From a virus: a stretch of 38,919 nucleotides of DNA. The DNA is taken from the IMG/VR virus record IMGVR_UViG_3300027899_000031, positions 1-38,919 of that record. One strand, 5' to 3'. The translations under genes and the position numbers were made by a program. Within the stretch, counting starts at the first letter, position 1. Every line of letters starts with the position of its first letter. Below, piece by piece: positions 17,429-26,100 of this stretch. Below the pieces are notes generated by a model. The model did not search any database. It worked only from the letters and a program-made list of their open reading frames with translations, and was not told the DNA's origin.

Positions 17429-17454
17429 AATAAAAGGGGAGTAATAACTCCCCT
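17429..17454 (-). terminator. Intrinsic terminator between two fibre genes
   Basis: On the minus strand a perfect 8-bp stem, AGGGGAGT / ACTCCCCT, closes a TATT loop (17435-17454) and is followed by TTTTATT. It sits 12 bases after the stop of the 769-residue fibre and about 20 bases before the ATG of the next fibre. It is the only clear GC-rich hairpin with a U-tract in the window. No late box lies between it and the next gene, so read-through or 3'-end stabilisation is possible. Confidence 0.8.
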
Positions 17455-17466
17455 GAATACTATTAT

Positions 17467-19776
17467 TTAGTATGTACCGCCGTCAATATCACCCCAAGTA
17501 GGAACACCTCCACCATTCATTTGAAGAACTTGGCCAGATGTACCAGCAGCAAGTGTTGAAAGTGTATTTGTTGCAGAAGAATATAATAAATCACCAAGTG
17601 TATAACTTGATAAACCAGTACCACCTTTAGTAGAAGCAATAGCAGTACCAGACCAAGTACCAGTAGTAATAGTGCCTAATGTTGTAATAGATGATTGACC
17701 AACATAGGTAGAAGCAATATCTATACTATCAGCATTAGCAGTAATTCTATTTGTAGTACCAACAACATCTAATACACCGGATGTTAATGTTAAACCTGTT
17801 CCAGCTACAGTAGATTTTAACTGAATATGATCAGTTGCAATTTCTAAACCACCATTAGTAGCAACTTGTACAAAGAATGTAGTACCTGTTATTCCTAAAC
17901 CATCTCCAGCACCGTATGCACCCGCACCAGAGAATTGTACCCAGTTTTGGCCTGTAAAACTTGTTAAATATGTATTTGACTGAACCCATCCAGTATTGGC
18001 ATAACTTGTACCTTCTTGGATGAATATAGACGCGCCAATTAACTCGGTATATGTATTAGCATCTTCAGTTCTTATTAAAGTATAGTTTGATCCACTTTCT
18101 GTATATTCGTAAATACCTTTATCAGCAACAGTTGATTGACCAAGCAATAATAATCTATATCCAATATCTAAAGCACCATGACCATCTATATTAAGAGCAG
18201 TCATAGAAGCAATTGTACCGGTCAATGGTACATTTACAGTAGCTAATAAATTAGCCGCGGTTTTCCATGTTAAACCTGTAACTTTATTATCTACATAGTC
18301 TCTATTAGCAACATCAGTTCCAGTTGATGGAGAACCAACATTTACAATTCTAGCACCATTAACATCAATAGCACCGGTACCATTTGGATCAAGAGAAATA
18401 TCACCATTAGTATCAGTTGATGTAATAACATTACCATTAAAATTCAAGTTATCAACTGTTAATTCTGTTATACCAGCAATTGATGTAGATGTATTACCTA
18501 ATGATACCGTAGTAGAACCAAAAGTAACAGAACTATTAGTTAAAGAACTATTTGCAATATTTGATAATGTATTATCCGCAGCATTAATGGTTTTATTTGT
18601 AAGTATATCAGTAGTTGCTTTACCAACTAAAGTATCAGTTGCTGCAGGTAATGTAAGTGTATTTGTTCCTGCCGTAGCAGTAGCTAAAACTGTAATAGTT
18701 CCTGTCGAAGAACCATTAAATTTAGCACCAGTTCCACCTATTATAGGTAATGTTAATGTTTTATTAGTAAGTGTTTGCGAACCTGTTAATGTAGCAACAG
18801 TTGAATCAATATCAAATGTTACAGTATTATTTGTTATTGCCGATGTAAGACCTGTTCCACCAACAAATGATAATGTATCAGTTAATAATCCTACAGCATC
18901 TGTTCCAGTATCGCCTGAAATATTTAAATTAGATGCTACAGATGCAGTAGTTACATTTGTAAGTTGACCTTGAGCATTAACAGTAATTACAGGAATTTCT
19001 GTAGCAGAACCATAAGTATTAGCACTTACAGCAGTGTTTGTAATAGAAATTGTAGTTGTATTACCACCGTCACTATTTGTAACTGTAATACCTGTTCCTG
19101 CAGTAACTGCTCCACCTACAGTATCATAAATATATTCTGCAAGAGAAGTAGACGTATCTCCAATATATGGATTACCAAGTACGGTTTTCCCAATACCATT
19201 AGGCGTAAGAACAATATTACCATTACTTAATGTATTGATAGTTCCTGGTATAGTTAATGATCCATCATTATTTAATGTTAATGTACTAGTTATAGCGCCA
19301 CCAGTACCAACTTTTAAATTGATTACACCATCACGATCTTGACTTAAATTAACAGCATAAGAATCTAGGTGTAATGAAGAACCTGAATAAGGTCCTGAAA
19401 CTATTTTACCATTACCACCAAGTTCAATATTAGTTGTAGCGGAAAGTTTTATACCAGCACTTGAACTTAATTCATTAGTTTTTAAAGTAAAACCACTGAC
19501 TCGTAACTCATCTAAACCTTTACTAGAGTCAACAACTAGAGCAGAAGATGCAGTTAATATACCTGGAGTATGATCCAGCATATCAGTGAAATATTTACCA
19601 CCTATAACATAGTGATTTGTAGCATTTCCTGCTGTTTCTGTACCTATACCAATATAAAGTCTATCGCCACCATTACTACCACTATCGGTTAATGCTGAAT
19701 ATGCTAATTCGCCAGCAGCTAGGGTACTTGGATTACCACTGACGGTACTTCGTTTAATTCTTATGGTTGATGCCAT
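17467..19776 (-). CDS. Tail fibre / virion structural protein
   Basis: 769 residues. The N-terminus (MASTIRIKRSTVSGNPSTLAAGELAYSALT, then GGDRLYIGIGTET...HYVIGGKYFTDML) is the standard head of T4-like aquatic phage fibre proteins. The middle has beta-repeats ([36 protein letters not shown]) shared with the next two fibres. A distinct segment at about 480-650 (GARIVNVGSPSTGTDVANRDYVDNK, LLLLGQSTVADKGIYEY, WVQFSGAG) is a module common in phage structural proteins. It ends with GGTGLSSYTLGDLLYSS and a GGTY terminus and has no S74 domain. GGAG lies nine bases before the ATG. The gene ends at the terminator hairpin. Which tail appendage it belongs to is unknown. Confidence 0.85.
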   Translation of the reverse strand: MASTIRIKRSTVSGNPSTLAAGELAYSALTDSGSNGGDRLYIGIGTETAGNATNHYVIGGKYFTDMLDHTPGILTASSALVVDSSKGLDELRVSGFTLKTNELSSSAGIKLSATTNIELGGNGKIVSGPYSGSSLHLDSYAVNLSQDRDGVINLKVGTGGAITSTLTLNNDGSLTIPGTINTLSNGNIVLTPNGIGKTVLGNPYIGDTSTSLAEYIYDTVGGAVTAGTGITVTNSDGGNTTTISITNTAVSANTYGSATEIPVITVNAQGQLTNVTTASVASNLNISGDTGTDAVGLLTDTLSFVGGTGLTSAITNNTVTFDIDSTVATLTGSQTLTNKTLTLPIIGGTGAKFNGSSTGTITVLATATAGTNTLTLPAATDTLVGKATTDILTNKTINAADNTLSNIANSSLTNSSVTFGSTTVSLGNTSTSIAGITELTVDNLNFNGNVITSTDTNGDISLDPNGTGAIDVNGARIVNVGSPSTGTDVANRDYVDNKVTGLTWKTAANLLATVNVPLTGTIASMTALNIDGHGALDIGYRLLLLGQSTVADKGIYEYTESGSNYTLIRTEDANTYTELIGASIFIQEGTSYANTGWVQSNTYLTSFTGQNWVQFSGAGAYGAGDGLGITGTTFFVQVATNGGLEIATDHIQLKSTVAGTGLTLTSGVLDVVGTTNRITANADSIDIASTYVGQSSITTLGTITTGTWSGTAIASTKGGTGLSSYTLGDLLYSSATNTLSTLAAGTSGQVLQMNGGGVPTWGDIDGGTY

Positions 19777-19792
19777 TTTTTAGTTATCTCCG

Positions 19793-20035
19793 TTAAAATT
19801 CGCCAGCTTCCATATCTTGTAAATCAAGATGTATGGTGGATGTCCATTTATTTGTAGTAGAATTAAATACAAGCACCGAACCATTTTGTAAAATCGAAGT
19901 ATCAACATTACCTATATCAGACATAGAACCAAGTATTGCAGGATTGGCTAAATTAGTCGAAACATATGGGCCCGAATCATATCCAATCGATGCAGTTAAA
20001 TGGTTTTGATCTACTATTGCTATAATATCTGCCAT
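19793..20035 (-). CDS. Small virion-associated protein of unknown function
   Basis: 80 residues: MADIIAIVDQNHLTASIGYD, then LGSMSDIGNVDTSILQNGSVLVFNSTTNKWTS and an acidic end DLQDMEAGEF. The S-D-I-x-x-V-D...L.NGSVLV.N..TNKW pattern recurs at the ends of phage fibre proteins, where it marks a short beta segment. It lies between two other small structural genes, two bases from the upstream one, and before a fibre gene. It may be a fibre adaptor; this is inference from position. No catalytic motif is visible. Confidence 0.6.
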   Translation of the reverse strand: MADIIAIVDQNHLTASIGYDSGPYVSTNLANPAILGSMSDIGNVDTSILQNGSVLVFNSTTNKWTSTIHLDLQDMEAGEF

Positions 20036-20036
20036 A

Positions 20037-20375
20037 TTATATCTGTGTTATTTGAGGTGTTATTGTAACTATCCCTTCGATGACTCTTGTTTTTATTCCA
20101 GTGCTTGTTTTTGTTATCTCAATATCATAAAGGTATCTTCCAGGAGGTATTGCTCCTGACTCAGATGAAGTTAATTGGATACGAACTTTACCTGCAATAG
20201 CATCATAAATAGTGGTGTTAAAGTTAAAGGCAACAGATGAATTATACGATTTACGCATCTGCGATTTTGCTGTATAACCTGTTAAATCAAGTGGTATAGT
20301 TGTTGATGATGCAACAGTAATTATATTACTATAATCTGCGCCAGCATCAACAAATAGATTAGCTACTGTTGCCAT
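20037..20375 (-). CDS. Small beta-rich virion protein, BppU-like
   Basis: 112 residues: an N-terminal VDAGADYSNIITV, then IPLDLTGYTAKSQMRKSYNS, IYDAIAGKVRIQLTSSESGAIPPGRYLYDIEI and GIKTRVIEGIVTITPQIT. The LTGYTa.sqmRk...s and pGrY.YDiei...g...rv.eG.v.v.p patterns are shared with the N-terminal domains of phage baseplate upper (BppU) proteins and with small structural proteins of T4-like aquatic phages. It probably connects a fibre to the baseplate (inferred). It is packed two bases from the next gene and 16 from the previous one. Confidence 0.68.
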   Translation of the reverse strand: MATVANLFVDAGADYSNIITVASSTTIPLDLTGYTAKSQMRKSYNSSVAFNFNTTIYDAIAGKVRIQLTSSESGAIPPGRYLYDIEITKTSTGIKTRVIEGIVTITPQITQI

Positions 20376-20391
20376 TTAAATTCTCTTTTTA

Positions 20392-20847
20392 TTAAGCAAT
20401 ACGAATTAAACCAGTTGTACTGTTATTTGTAGGCATTGTCAATGTAAAAGTACCTGAAGTAATACTTTGTGATGAAAATGTAAATACACCAACAGCATTT
20501 TTACCTGCTACGGTTGAGTTATAAATTAACATTGTATCAAAACCAGTAATAGTAACACCTGTCCAAGTCATTGAACCAGATGGAGTCCAATAAGTTGTAC
20601 CACCAGTATTTGCTGGAGCAGAAGCATTAGTAATTGCTTGTCCGCCTGCAGCATAAGTACCTGTTGCAGAAACTTCACCAAGTGTTGTATAAGCTCCAGA
20701 AGCTGAAGATAATGTAGCAGTTGCTAAGTATAATGCACCATAAAATGTATCTGCTGCAGCTTTACCGCCTGTAGAGATAGAAAATGCATGAACACCGTTC
20801 ATTAAATCAGTTTTAAAAGTATTGCATAAACCTGCAGTATTTGCCAT
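20392..20847 (-). CDS. Virion structural protein of unknown role
   Basis: 151 residues: MANTAGLCNTFKTDLMNGVHAFS, TFYGALYLATATLSSASGAYTTLGEVSATGTYAAGGQAITNA, TTYWTPSGSMTWTGVTITGFDTMLIYNST, and FTFSSQSITSGTFTLTMPTNN. This is a common phage structural protein family recognisable by its N-terminal FK.dLl.G.HaF and a central YttxgEvsxtgtYaaGG. It is alanine- and threonine-rich with no catalytic motif. It lies among small structural genes between two fibres. Aquatic T4-like phages carry relatives in the same setting (recalled). A virion location is likely; the exact place is unknown. Confidence 0.7.
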   Translation of the reverse strand: MANTAGLCNTFKTDLMNGVHAFSISTGGKAAADTFYGALYLATATLSSASGAYTTLGEVSATGTYAAGGQAITNASAPANTGGTTYWTPSGSMTWTGVTITGFDTMLIYNSTVAGKNAVGVFTFSSQSITSGTFTLTMPTNNSTTGLIRIA

Positions 20848-20865
20848 TTTTGTATTTCCTTAAAT

Positions 20866-21111
20866 TTAAAAAGTTGATTGTTCTACGCCAAGTTGTCCAA
20901 ATGGATTATTTGTGTAAGTATGAGCATTTGATTTCACTAATTCTTCACCTAAAAACCATTTTTCACCGAACAAAATATATGCAGAATCTACAATCCACTC
21001 GGTTTTATATGTTAATGCTGCTTCAGGGATATTACCCTTTGAAGTATATATTAATGGTGCATCAGTTGGGTTTGCATTAGCAATCGCATCAGAATAGTCT
21101 ATTTCAGCCAT
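20866..21111 (-). CDS. Hypothetical small protein in fibre block
   Basis: 81 residues with no recognised domain: MAEIDYSDAIANANPTDAPLIYTSKGNIPEAALTYKTEWI, IFGEKWFLGEELVKSNAHTYTN, ending FGQLGVEQSTF. It is charged, aromatic-rich and soluble, without signal peptide or membrane segment. The KGNIPEAALTY...W segment resembles the short fibre-adaptor proteins that precede fibres in related phages, but this is weak. It leads a set of four small genes plus a fibre, directly after a perfect late promoter box 28 bases before its ATG, which supports it as a real late gene. Confidence 0.6.
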   Translation of the reverse strand: MAEIDYSDAIANANPTDAPLIYTSKGNIPEAALTYKTEWIVDSAYILFGEKWFLGEELVKSNAHTYTNNPFGQLGVEQSTF

Positions 21112-21139
21112 AGTATTTTCTCTTTATATAATTATAGAT

Positions 21140-21147
21140 TATTTATA
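21140..21147 (-). promoter_or_regulatory. T4-type late promoter
   Basis: Minus strand TATAAATA, 28 bases before the ATG of the 81-residue gene and outside any coding sequence. It begins the transcription unit covering 20866-21111 and probably the small structural genes and fibre that follow. Confidence 0.85.
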
Positions 21148-21169
21148 AGTTTTAAATCTCAATACAAAA

Positions 21170-22927
21170 TTATTTGTTAGAAATTAATTCTCTTAATTCA
21201 TTTATTTGTTGTTGTAATTCTTTTATGGCGCCAAATGATAAAATACCAAGTTTAGTATAATCTACGGCAAGAGAACCATCTTCACGTTGTTTTACCGCTT
21301 CAGGAAATACAGTTTGTACATCTTGTGCAATTATTCCAAAATCTGATTTTTGAAGAAAATAATTATCTTCTCCACCTCGTTCATTTATATATTCATCTGT
21401 CCAATCAAAATATTTAGAACCTATTGAAATAACTTTTTCTAAAGCATTATCAATTTCTCTAATATTATTTTTATATTTTTTATCAGATGAAACATATCCT
21501 ACTATATTACCAGAAGCTCTAATTTCACCTGCTACACCAGATGCTGCAGTACCAACACCAATTGAATTAAATCTTGAATTTTGAGTTGTACTTGTAAATG
21601 TTGAAGCACTAGTTGCACTAGTTGCAGTTGTAGCATTTCCAGAAATTCCAATAGGCCAATTTGTACCAAAATCTGTACTATCAACTTGTACTCTTAATAG
21701 AGATCCAGATGACCAACCTATGTATATTTTATTGCCTGTTTGACTTGTTCCGCCGCCTTGTTGAATAGGTGTATAACCTAAAGCAGTTGTTACCGTACCA
21801 CTAGTAATTCCAGAAATATATCCACTAGGATTTGATGCGTTATATGGTGTATAACCCAAAGCAGTTGATATGTTACCGCTAGTAATTCCAGAAATATATC
21901 CACTAGGATTTGATGCGTTATATGGTGTATAACCCAAAGCAGTTGTTACAAGTAATGATGATAATGCTGAACTAGTCCATGTAGTACCATTTGATGTTAA
22001 TATATTTCCACTTGAACCAGGAGAAACAGTTTGAAATGTATTTGTGCCATTTCCAAGTAAAACTCCATTTGTAGTAAATGAAGATCCTCCAGTTCCACCT
22101 TGAGAAACTGCTAAATCAGTTCCTAATAATAATTGCGGTATAGTTATACTATAAGATCCGCTGACACTTGAAAAAGTTAAATTCGAATTCAAATACCAAG
22201 TTTTATTTACAGTACTTTCACTATAAATATCACCTTTATTTAAATATAAACTATAATTAGTAAGACCATTTTCAGCAGAACAATATAAACCTATATTAGA
22301 ACCACCTGCATGAGTATCACTAGAATATCCTTTAACACCAATTGCCTTTGCTGTGGATCCAGTTGTATTTACATGGGCTTCACCTATTATACCAATACCT
22401 TTAGATACACCATAAGTATATCCAACTCCATATACACCTACTCCATATGCCATAATATAGGCAGTACCTGAAGGAGTGCCTATATTAGCAATTGATAATG
22501 TAATTACATTTGTTCCAGTATTAATATTTGTTATAATAGCATCTGTTGCTACACCAGTTGCAAAAACAACTTGACCAATATACATTCCTATTACATCACT
22601 AAGTGTAATAGTAGTTCCACCTGATGAACCTGTAACAATAGTTTTAGCTAAAAAAGATCCTGTATTTTCTGATGCTAAGCCAATATTATGTGATTCGTTT
22701 TTTTGAATACCAGACGCAACACTTGAAAATACAGTAGTTGAATTTGGAAATCTTGTAGAATTTGCTTGACTACCAATATATAAGTTTGTATCCCCGGTTT
22801 TTAATAATCGGGTTTGTATATCAACATTTAAATTAATAAAGTTATTATCAACTTCAGCATTAGTCAATGTTGAATTTTTGACCGTTGCACCTGTTCCTGC
22901 AGTTGATCGAGTAGTTATGGCAGCCAT
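21170..22927 (-). CDS. Tail fibre with S74 intramolecular chaperone
   Basis: 585 residues. N-terminus MAAITTRSTAGTGATVKNSTLTNAEVDNNFINLN, a standard fibre opening. The middle has beta-rich segments and a GVGVYGVGYTYGVSKGIGIIGEA stretch like phage fibre capping repeats. Two and a half ALGYTPYNASNPSGYISGITSG units follow, then HSSNYSSG-like fibre repeats. The C-terminal S74 domain begins near residue 478 (VSSDKKYKNNIREID, SDFGIIAQDVQTVFPEAV, SLAVDYTKLGILSFGAIKELQQQI). The canonical SDxRLK motif is altered to SDKKYKNN, so the Ser and one Lys are kept but Arg-Leu is changed. A late promoter box lies 29 bases ahead of the ATG. Confidence 0.88.
   Translation of the reverse strand: MAAITTRSTAGTGATVKNSTLTNAEVDNNFINLNVDIQTRLLKTGDTNLYIGSQANSTRFPNSTTVFSSVASGIQKNESHNIGLASENTGSFLAKTIVTGSSGGTTITLSDVIGMYIGQVVFATGVATDAIITNINTGTNVITLSIANIGTPSGTAYIMAYGVGVYGVGYTYGVSKGIGIIGEAHVNTTGSTAKAIGVKGYSSDTHAGGSNIGLYCSAENGLTNYSLYLNKGDIYSESTVNKTWYLNSNLTFSSVSGSYSITIPQLLLGTDLAVSQGGTGGSSFTTNGVLLGNGTNTFQTVSPGSSGNILTSNGTTWTSSALSSLLVTTALGYTPYNASNPSGYISGITSGNISTALGYTPYNASNPSGYISGITSGTVTTALGYTPIQQGGGTSQTGNKIYIGWSSGSLLRVQVDSTDFGTNWPIGISGNATTATSATSASTFTSTTQNSRFNSIGVGTAASGVAGEIRASGNIVGYVSSDKKYKNNIREIDNALEKVISIGSKYFDWTDEYINERGGEDNYFLQKSDFGIIAQDVQTVFPEAVKQREDGSLAVDYTKLGILSFGAIKELQQQINELRELISNK
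21801..21945 (-). repeat. Near-perfect 78-bp tandem repeat in a fibre gene
   Basis: A 67-base block at 21801-21867 recurs identically at 21879-21945, a period of 78 bases (26 residues, TALGYTP-YNASNPSG-YISGITSG). A partial third unit (ALGYTPIQQGG) lies downstream in the reading direction. Identity at DNA level implies a recent duplication. Confidence 0.9.
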
Positions 22928-22951
22928 TAATTTGTCCTGTTAACAGTATAT

Positions 22952-23188
22952 TTACTTATTTATAAGTGTTAATAACATTTGTTTTATATCACTAATATCA
23001 TTCTTCAACATCTGTATTTCATTATTTTGGCGGGCAACTAAATCTCTTTGATATAATTGCAAATTTCTTTTATTCATATATTCATTATATCCATTATCTG
23101 ATGTATTGATTATAGCACGGGACTCTACATCCCGTACTAAATCACTATTTCCAGTTACTTTTAAATATTTAGTATTATGCACAAGCAA
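22952..23188 (-). CDS. Small conserved virion-region protein with C-terminal coiled coil
   Basis: Up to 78 residues. It contains KVTGNSDLVRDVESRAIINT, GYNEYMNKRNLQLYQRDLVAR and a heptad-like C-terminus (EIQMLKNDISDIKQMLLTLI). Small proteins with a G.sdLVRD..s.AIiNt start and coiled-coil end are recurrent in T4-like aquatic phages next to DUF4815 or baseplate genes. Their function is unknown. The first in-frame start is TTG at 23186-23188, overlapping the DUF4815 gene by 14 bases; a GTG at 23180-23182 is an alternative. Neither is an ATG, so the exact N-terminus is uncertain, but the frame and family match support the gene. Confidence 0.68.
   Translation of the reverse strand: MLVHNTKYLKVTGNSDLVRDVESRAIINTSDNGYNEYMNKRNLQLYQRDLVARQNNEIQMLKNDISDIKQMLLTLINK
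22957..22964 (-). promoter_or_regulatory. T4-type late promoter ahead of the S74 fibre
   Basis: Minus strand TATAAATA, 29 bases before the fibre ATG at 22927. It lies inside the last codons of the small coiled-coil gene. The spacing matches the other intergenic boxes. Confidence 0.8.
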
Positions 23189-26100
23189 TAATTCTCAAAT
23201 CTTTAATAGTTGGTACTGCACAAGTATTTGTAGATTGCATTACTAACTTAACAGCAACAGTATCAAATTGTCCAGTAGTTGAATGGATATTAACACTACC
23301 TTGAACAGTACTTTCATTAACTACAGACATTGTCAAAGTAGATTTACCTACATCTGCACCTGTACCATCAACAATAGCAGTAATAACTGCAGCAGTACCT
23401 ACGCCTATACCTGTTACTAAAGCTCCAATTGAAACGCCTGTAGTTGTTGGAATTACAATCGTACTTGCTCCAGATACACCACTTATTGCATCTACAGTAA
23501 TAATTTTATCAGTTTCTACATTGTAGTGATAATCGGTAAGTGCAAAATCTCCTAAATCAGTTTTTATTACTGGAGTAGGTGGTTCTATTTTAATCCAGTT
23601 TAATTCATCAATATTGCCAGATTTTACCACTTTATAATAAACAAATACATCAGAACCAACAGGAACATTAGCTACAAAATTTATTTTTAAATAACCACAA
23701 ACTTGATTAAGCATAATGTTATTAGAAATATACTTGCTAATAGTTGAACTACCGGCAGGAGTAATTTCATCTTTAAACATTACTTTATTTACTAATGTTG
23801 TGCCAGATACTGAAGATTGGCTTGTAAAATCTTGTATTGAACTGTCATTAAATGTAAAGAATAATTTCCCAGTAGTACCATCATCAGTAATATGAGATAC
23901 AAGTAATGTACCGTTATTTAATGATGAAGTTGTTCCTGCAATAGTAATATAAGATCCTATTGAAACTGCTTTTATATTATCCCTAAATGTAGAATTTGTA
24001 CTGCTAATAGAAGCATTACCATATACTGTATCAGATGATTTAGGACTAAAAGTTAATTCAGTACCAGTAAATACAGATACTTCATCAATTACTGCAAGAT
24101 TTGTATTACTTTCAGATGGTTTATTAATCTTATTTGATACCAATACAGAACTAACTCTATGAGTATCAATAATAGGAGATAAACTATCTTTTGTAGTTTT
24201 CATAACTGCTGTAATAGTTAATGGTTTTATTCCACTCAGTCCTGCATTAGTTTCATTAACTTCAGATACAATCATTCTTGGTGTATCAAAATAATTTGTA
24301 TCATTAGTAACGCATGCAACCGATGCAGCATCAATAGTATATGGCGTTTCAGAACCATCAACAGATTTTCCAGATGCAGTTCTAATATTATAATTAATAC
24401 TAGTTTCAGGGAAATTCAAATTAGCAAATGAAGGTTGAATAGCATCATACTGAATATTTTTAGACAATAACCATGTTTCAGTTGTGCCTGCAGGTCCACC
24501 ATATCCAGAAGATGTAGCATTACCGCCCGCTGTAATTGTATAAGAATCCATATCAACATTTGCTATAATTCTATCACCATTTAAATTTGCTGCAGTGATA
24601 CCATTTACAGTATTAACAATACCTGAAATTCTAACAGTACTTCCTGTAGGCATACCATGATCTTGATGCCATACTCTAACAATAGCAGATCCACTAGTTG
24701 TTTGGAATGGATAAGCATCCACAGAATCTTTTGTAACTTTTGTAGTTGGAATTACATCATTAATAAACTCTACTGTACCAGTTGCAGTTACATCAAATTT
24801 AGCTCTATATACAGTAAATTTCATATCCTGAGTATCACATGGAGTCCAAGATTGTCCATTTTGTGATTTATATAATACTCCAGCGTATGGTTGTTGTGTT
24901 ATAGTTTGTGAAGAATCTGGAATAAGGTTACCCATTTCAGAAATCCAAACTCTATAAATAACAGAATCACTTAATAATACAATAGCATAATCAACAGCAT
25001 CTCTTACATATACTGGACTTTTAAATACAAAAGTTGTGGGTGTATCATATTTAGGATATTGTACATTTCCGCCCTCTTCACTAGTTACAGTAACAATTGT
25101 CGAAGACAAATTAACTTGTTCTGGCATTAATGTAACTGTACTAAATGGTAATATACTTGCTCCAGGATAACCATTAACTGTTTCCCGAATTTGTAAAGTT
25201 ACCGGAATATTAGGATCTTTTTTAGCAAAGAATATATCTACTTTAGTTAAGAAACAACCACCTGGTTGATCTTTAATATTAAATGTTTGAGCAAGAGGAT
25301 CATACCAAGCAGATCCAGAAACTACTCGTTCAGAAGTTTCTGTAATAACTCTATTATCTGCTAAACGTTCTTGTACTAATTCACCATTTCTTGTAGCAGT
25401 ATACGTAGCTTGCTTAGTTTGCAATACCCCATTTGCTTCATAAGTTCCAGTACCTCTAGAATTAAATGATCCTAATGGTGTTATACTATCTTGTAGTTTA
25501 AATTCACGTTTACCAGTTCTAAATCTAACACTATCAGTATTAGGAATATTAAATAATAAATTAACACTACCATTAAAATTAGTTATTAATGAATTTCCGG
25601 CAACTGCAGTTGTAGGAGTAGATGTCAAAATACCTGTAGCAAGACTTATATTTCCTGTTATTGTATCACCAGATAAAAATGAGCCTTTAACATTAACAAC
25701 ATATATTGATTTATGTCCAGTAGTTGGATTATATTCTACATCAACAATAACTGCCGTTGCAGGACATCCAGATGAATCAGGTGTTTGATATGAAGTAGAA
25801 CCTCGATGTGATACAAATACAGTATCACCCTTTGTTAAACAAATTTCAGTATCACCATTTATTCTACGTTGTGTAGCAGAAGAATTACCACCAACATTAG
25901 ATATATAATCAAATATCCCACTAACTGAAGTACCAAAACTTAATTTTGTAGCAGGTGTACAATATTGAGCAATATCAGCATTTTCGAAAAATGGATAAAA
26001 TTGTGTTTCAGGTTTTAATGCTTTTGCTTGAATTAATACATTTCTAGTACGAATATATGGAATAACTGCTGAAGAAACAATCCTATCTTCAGTTAATTCG

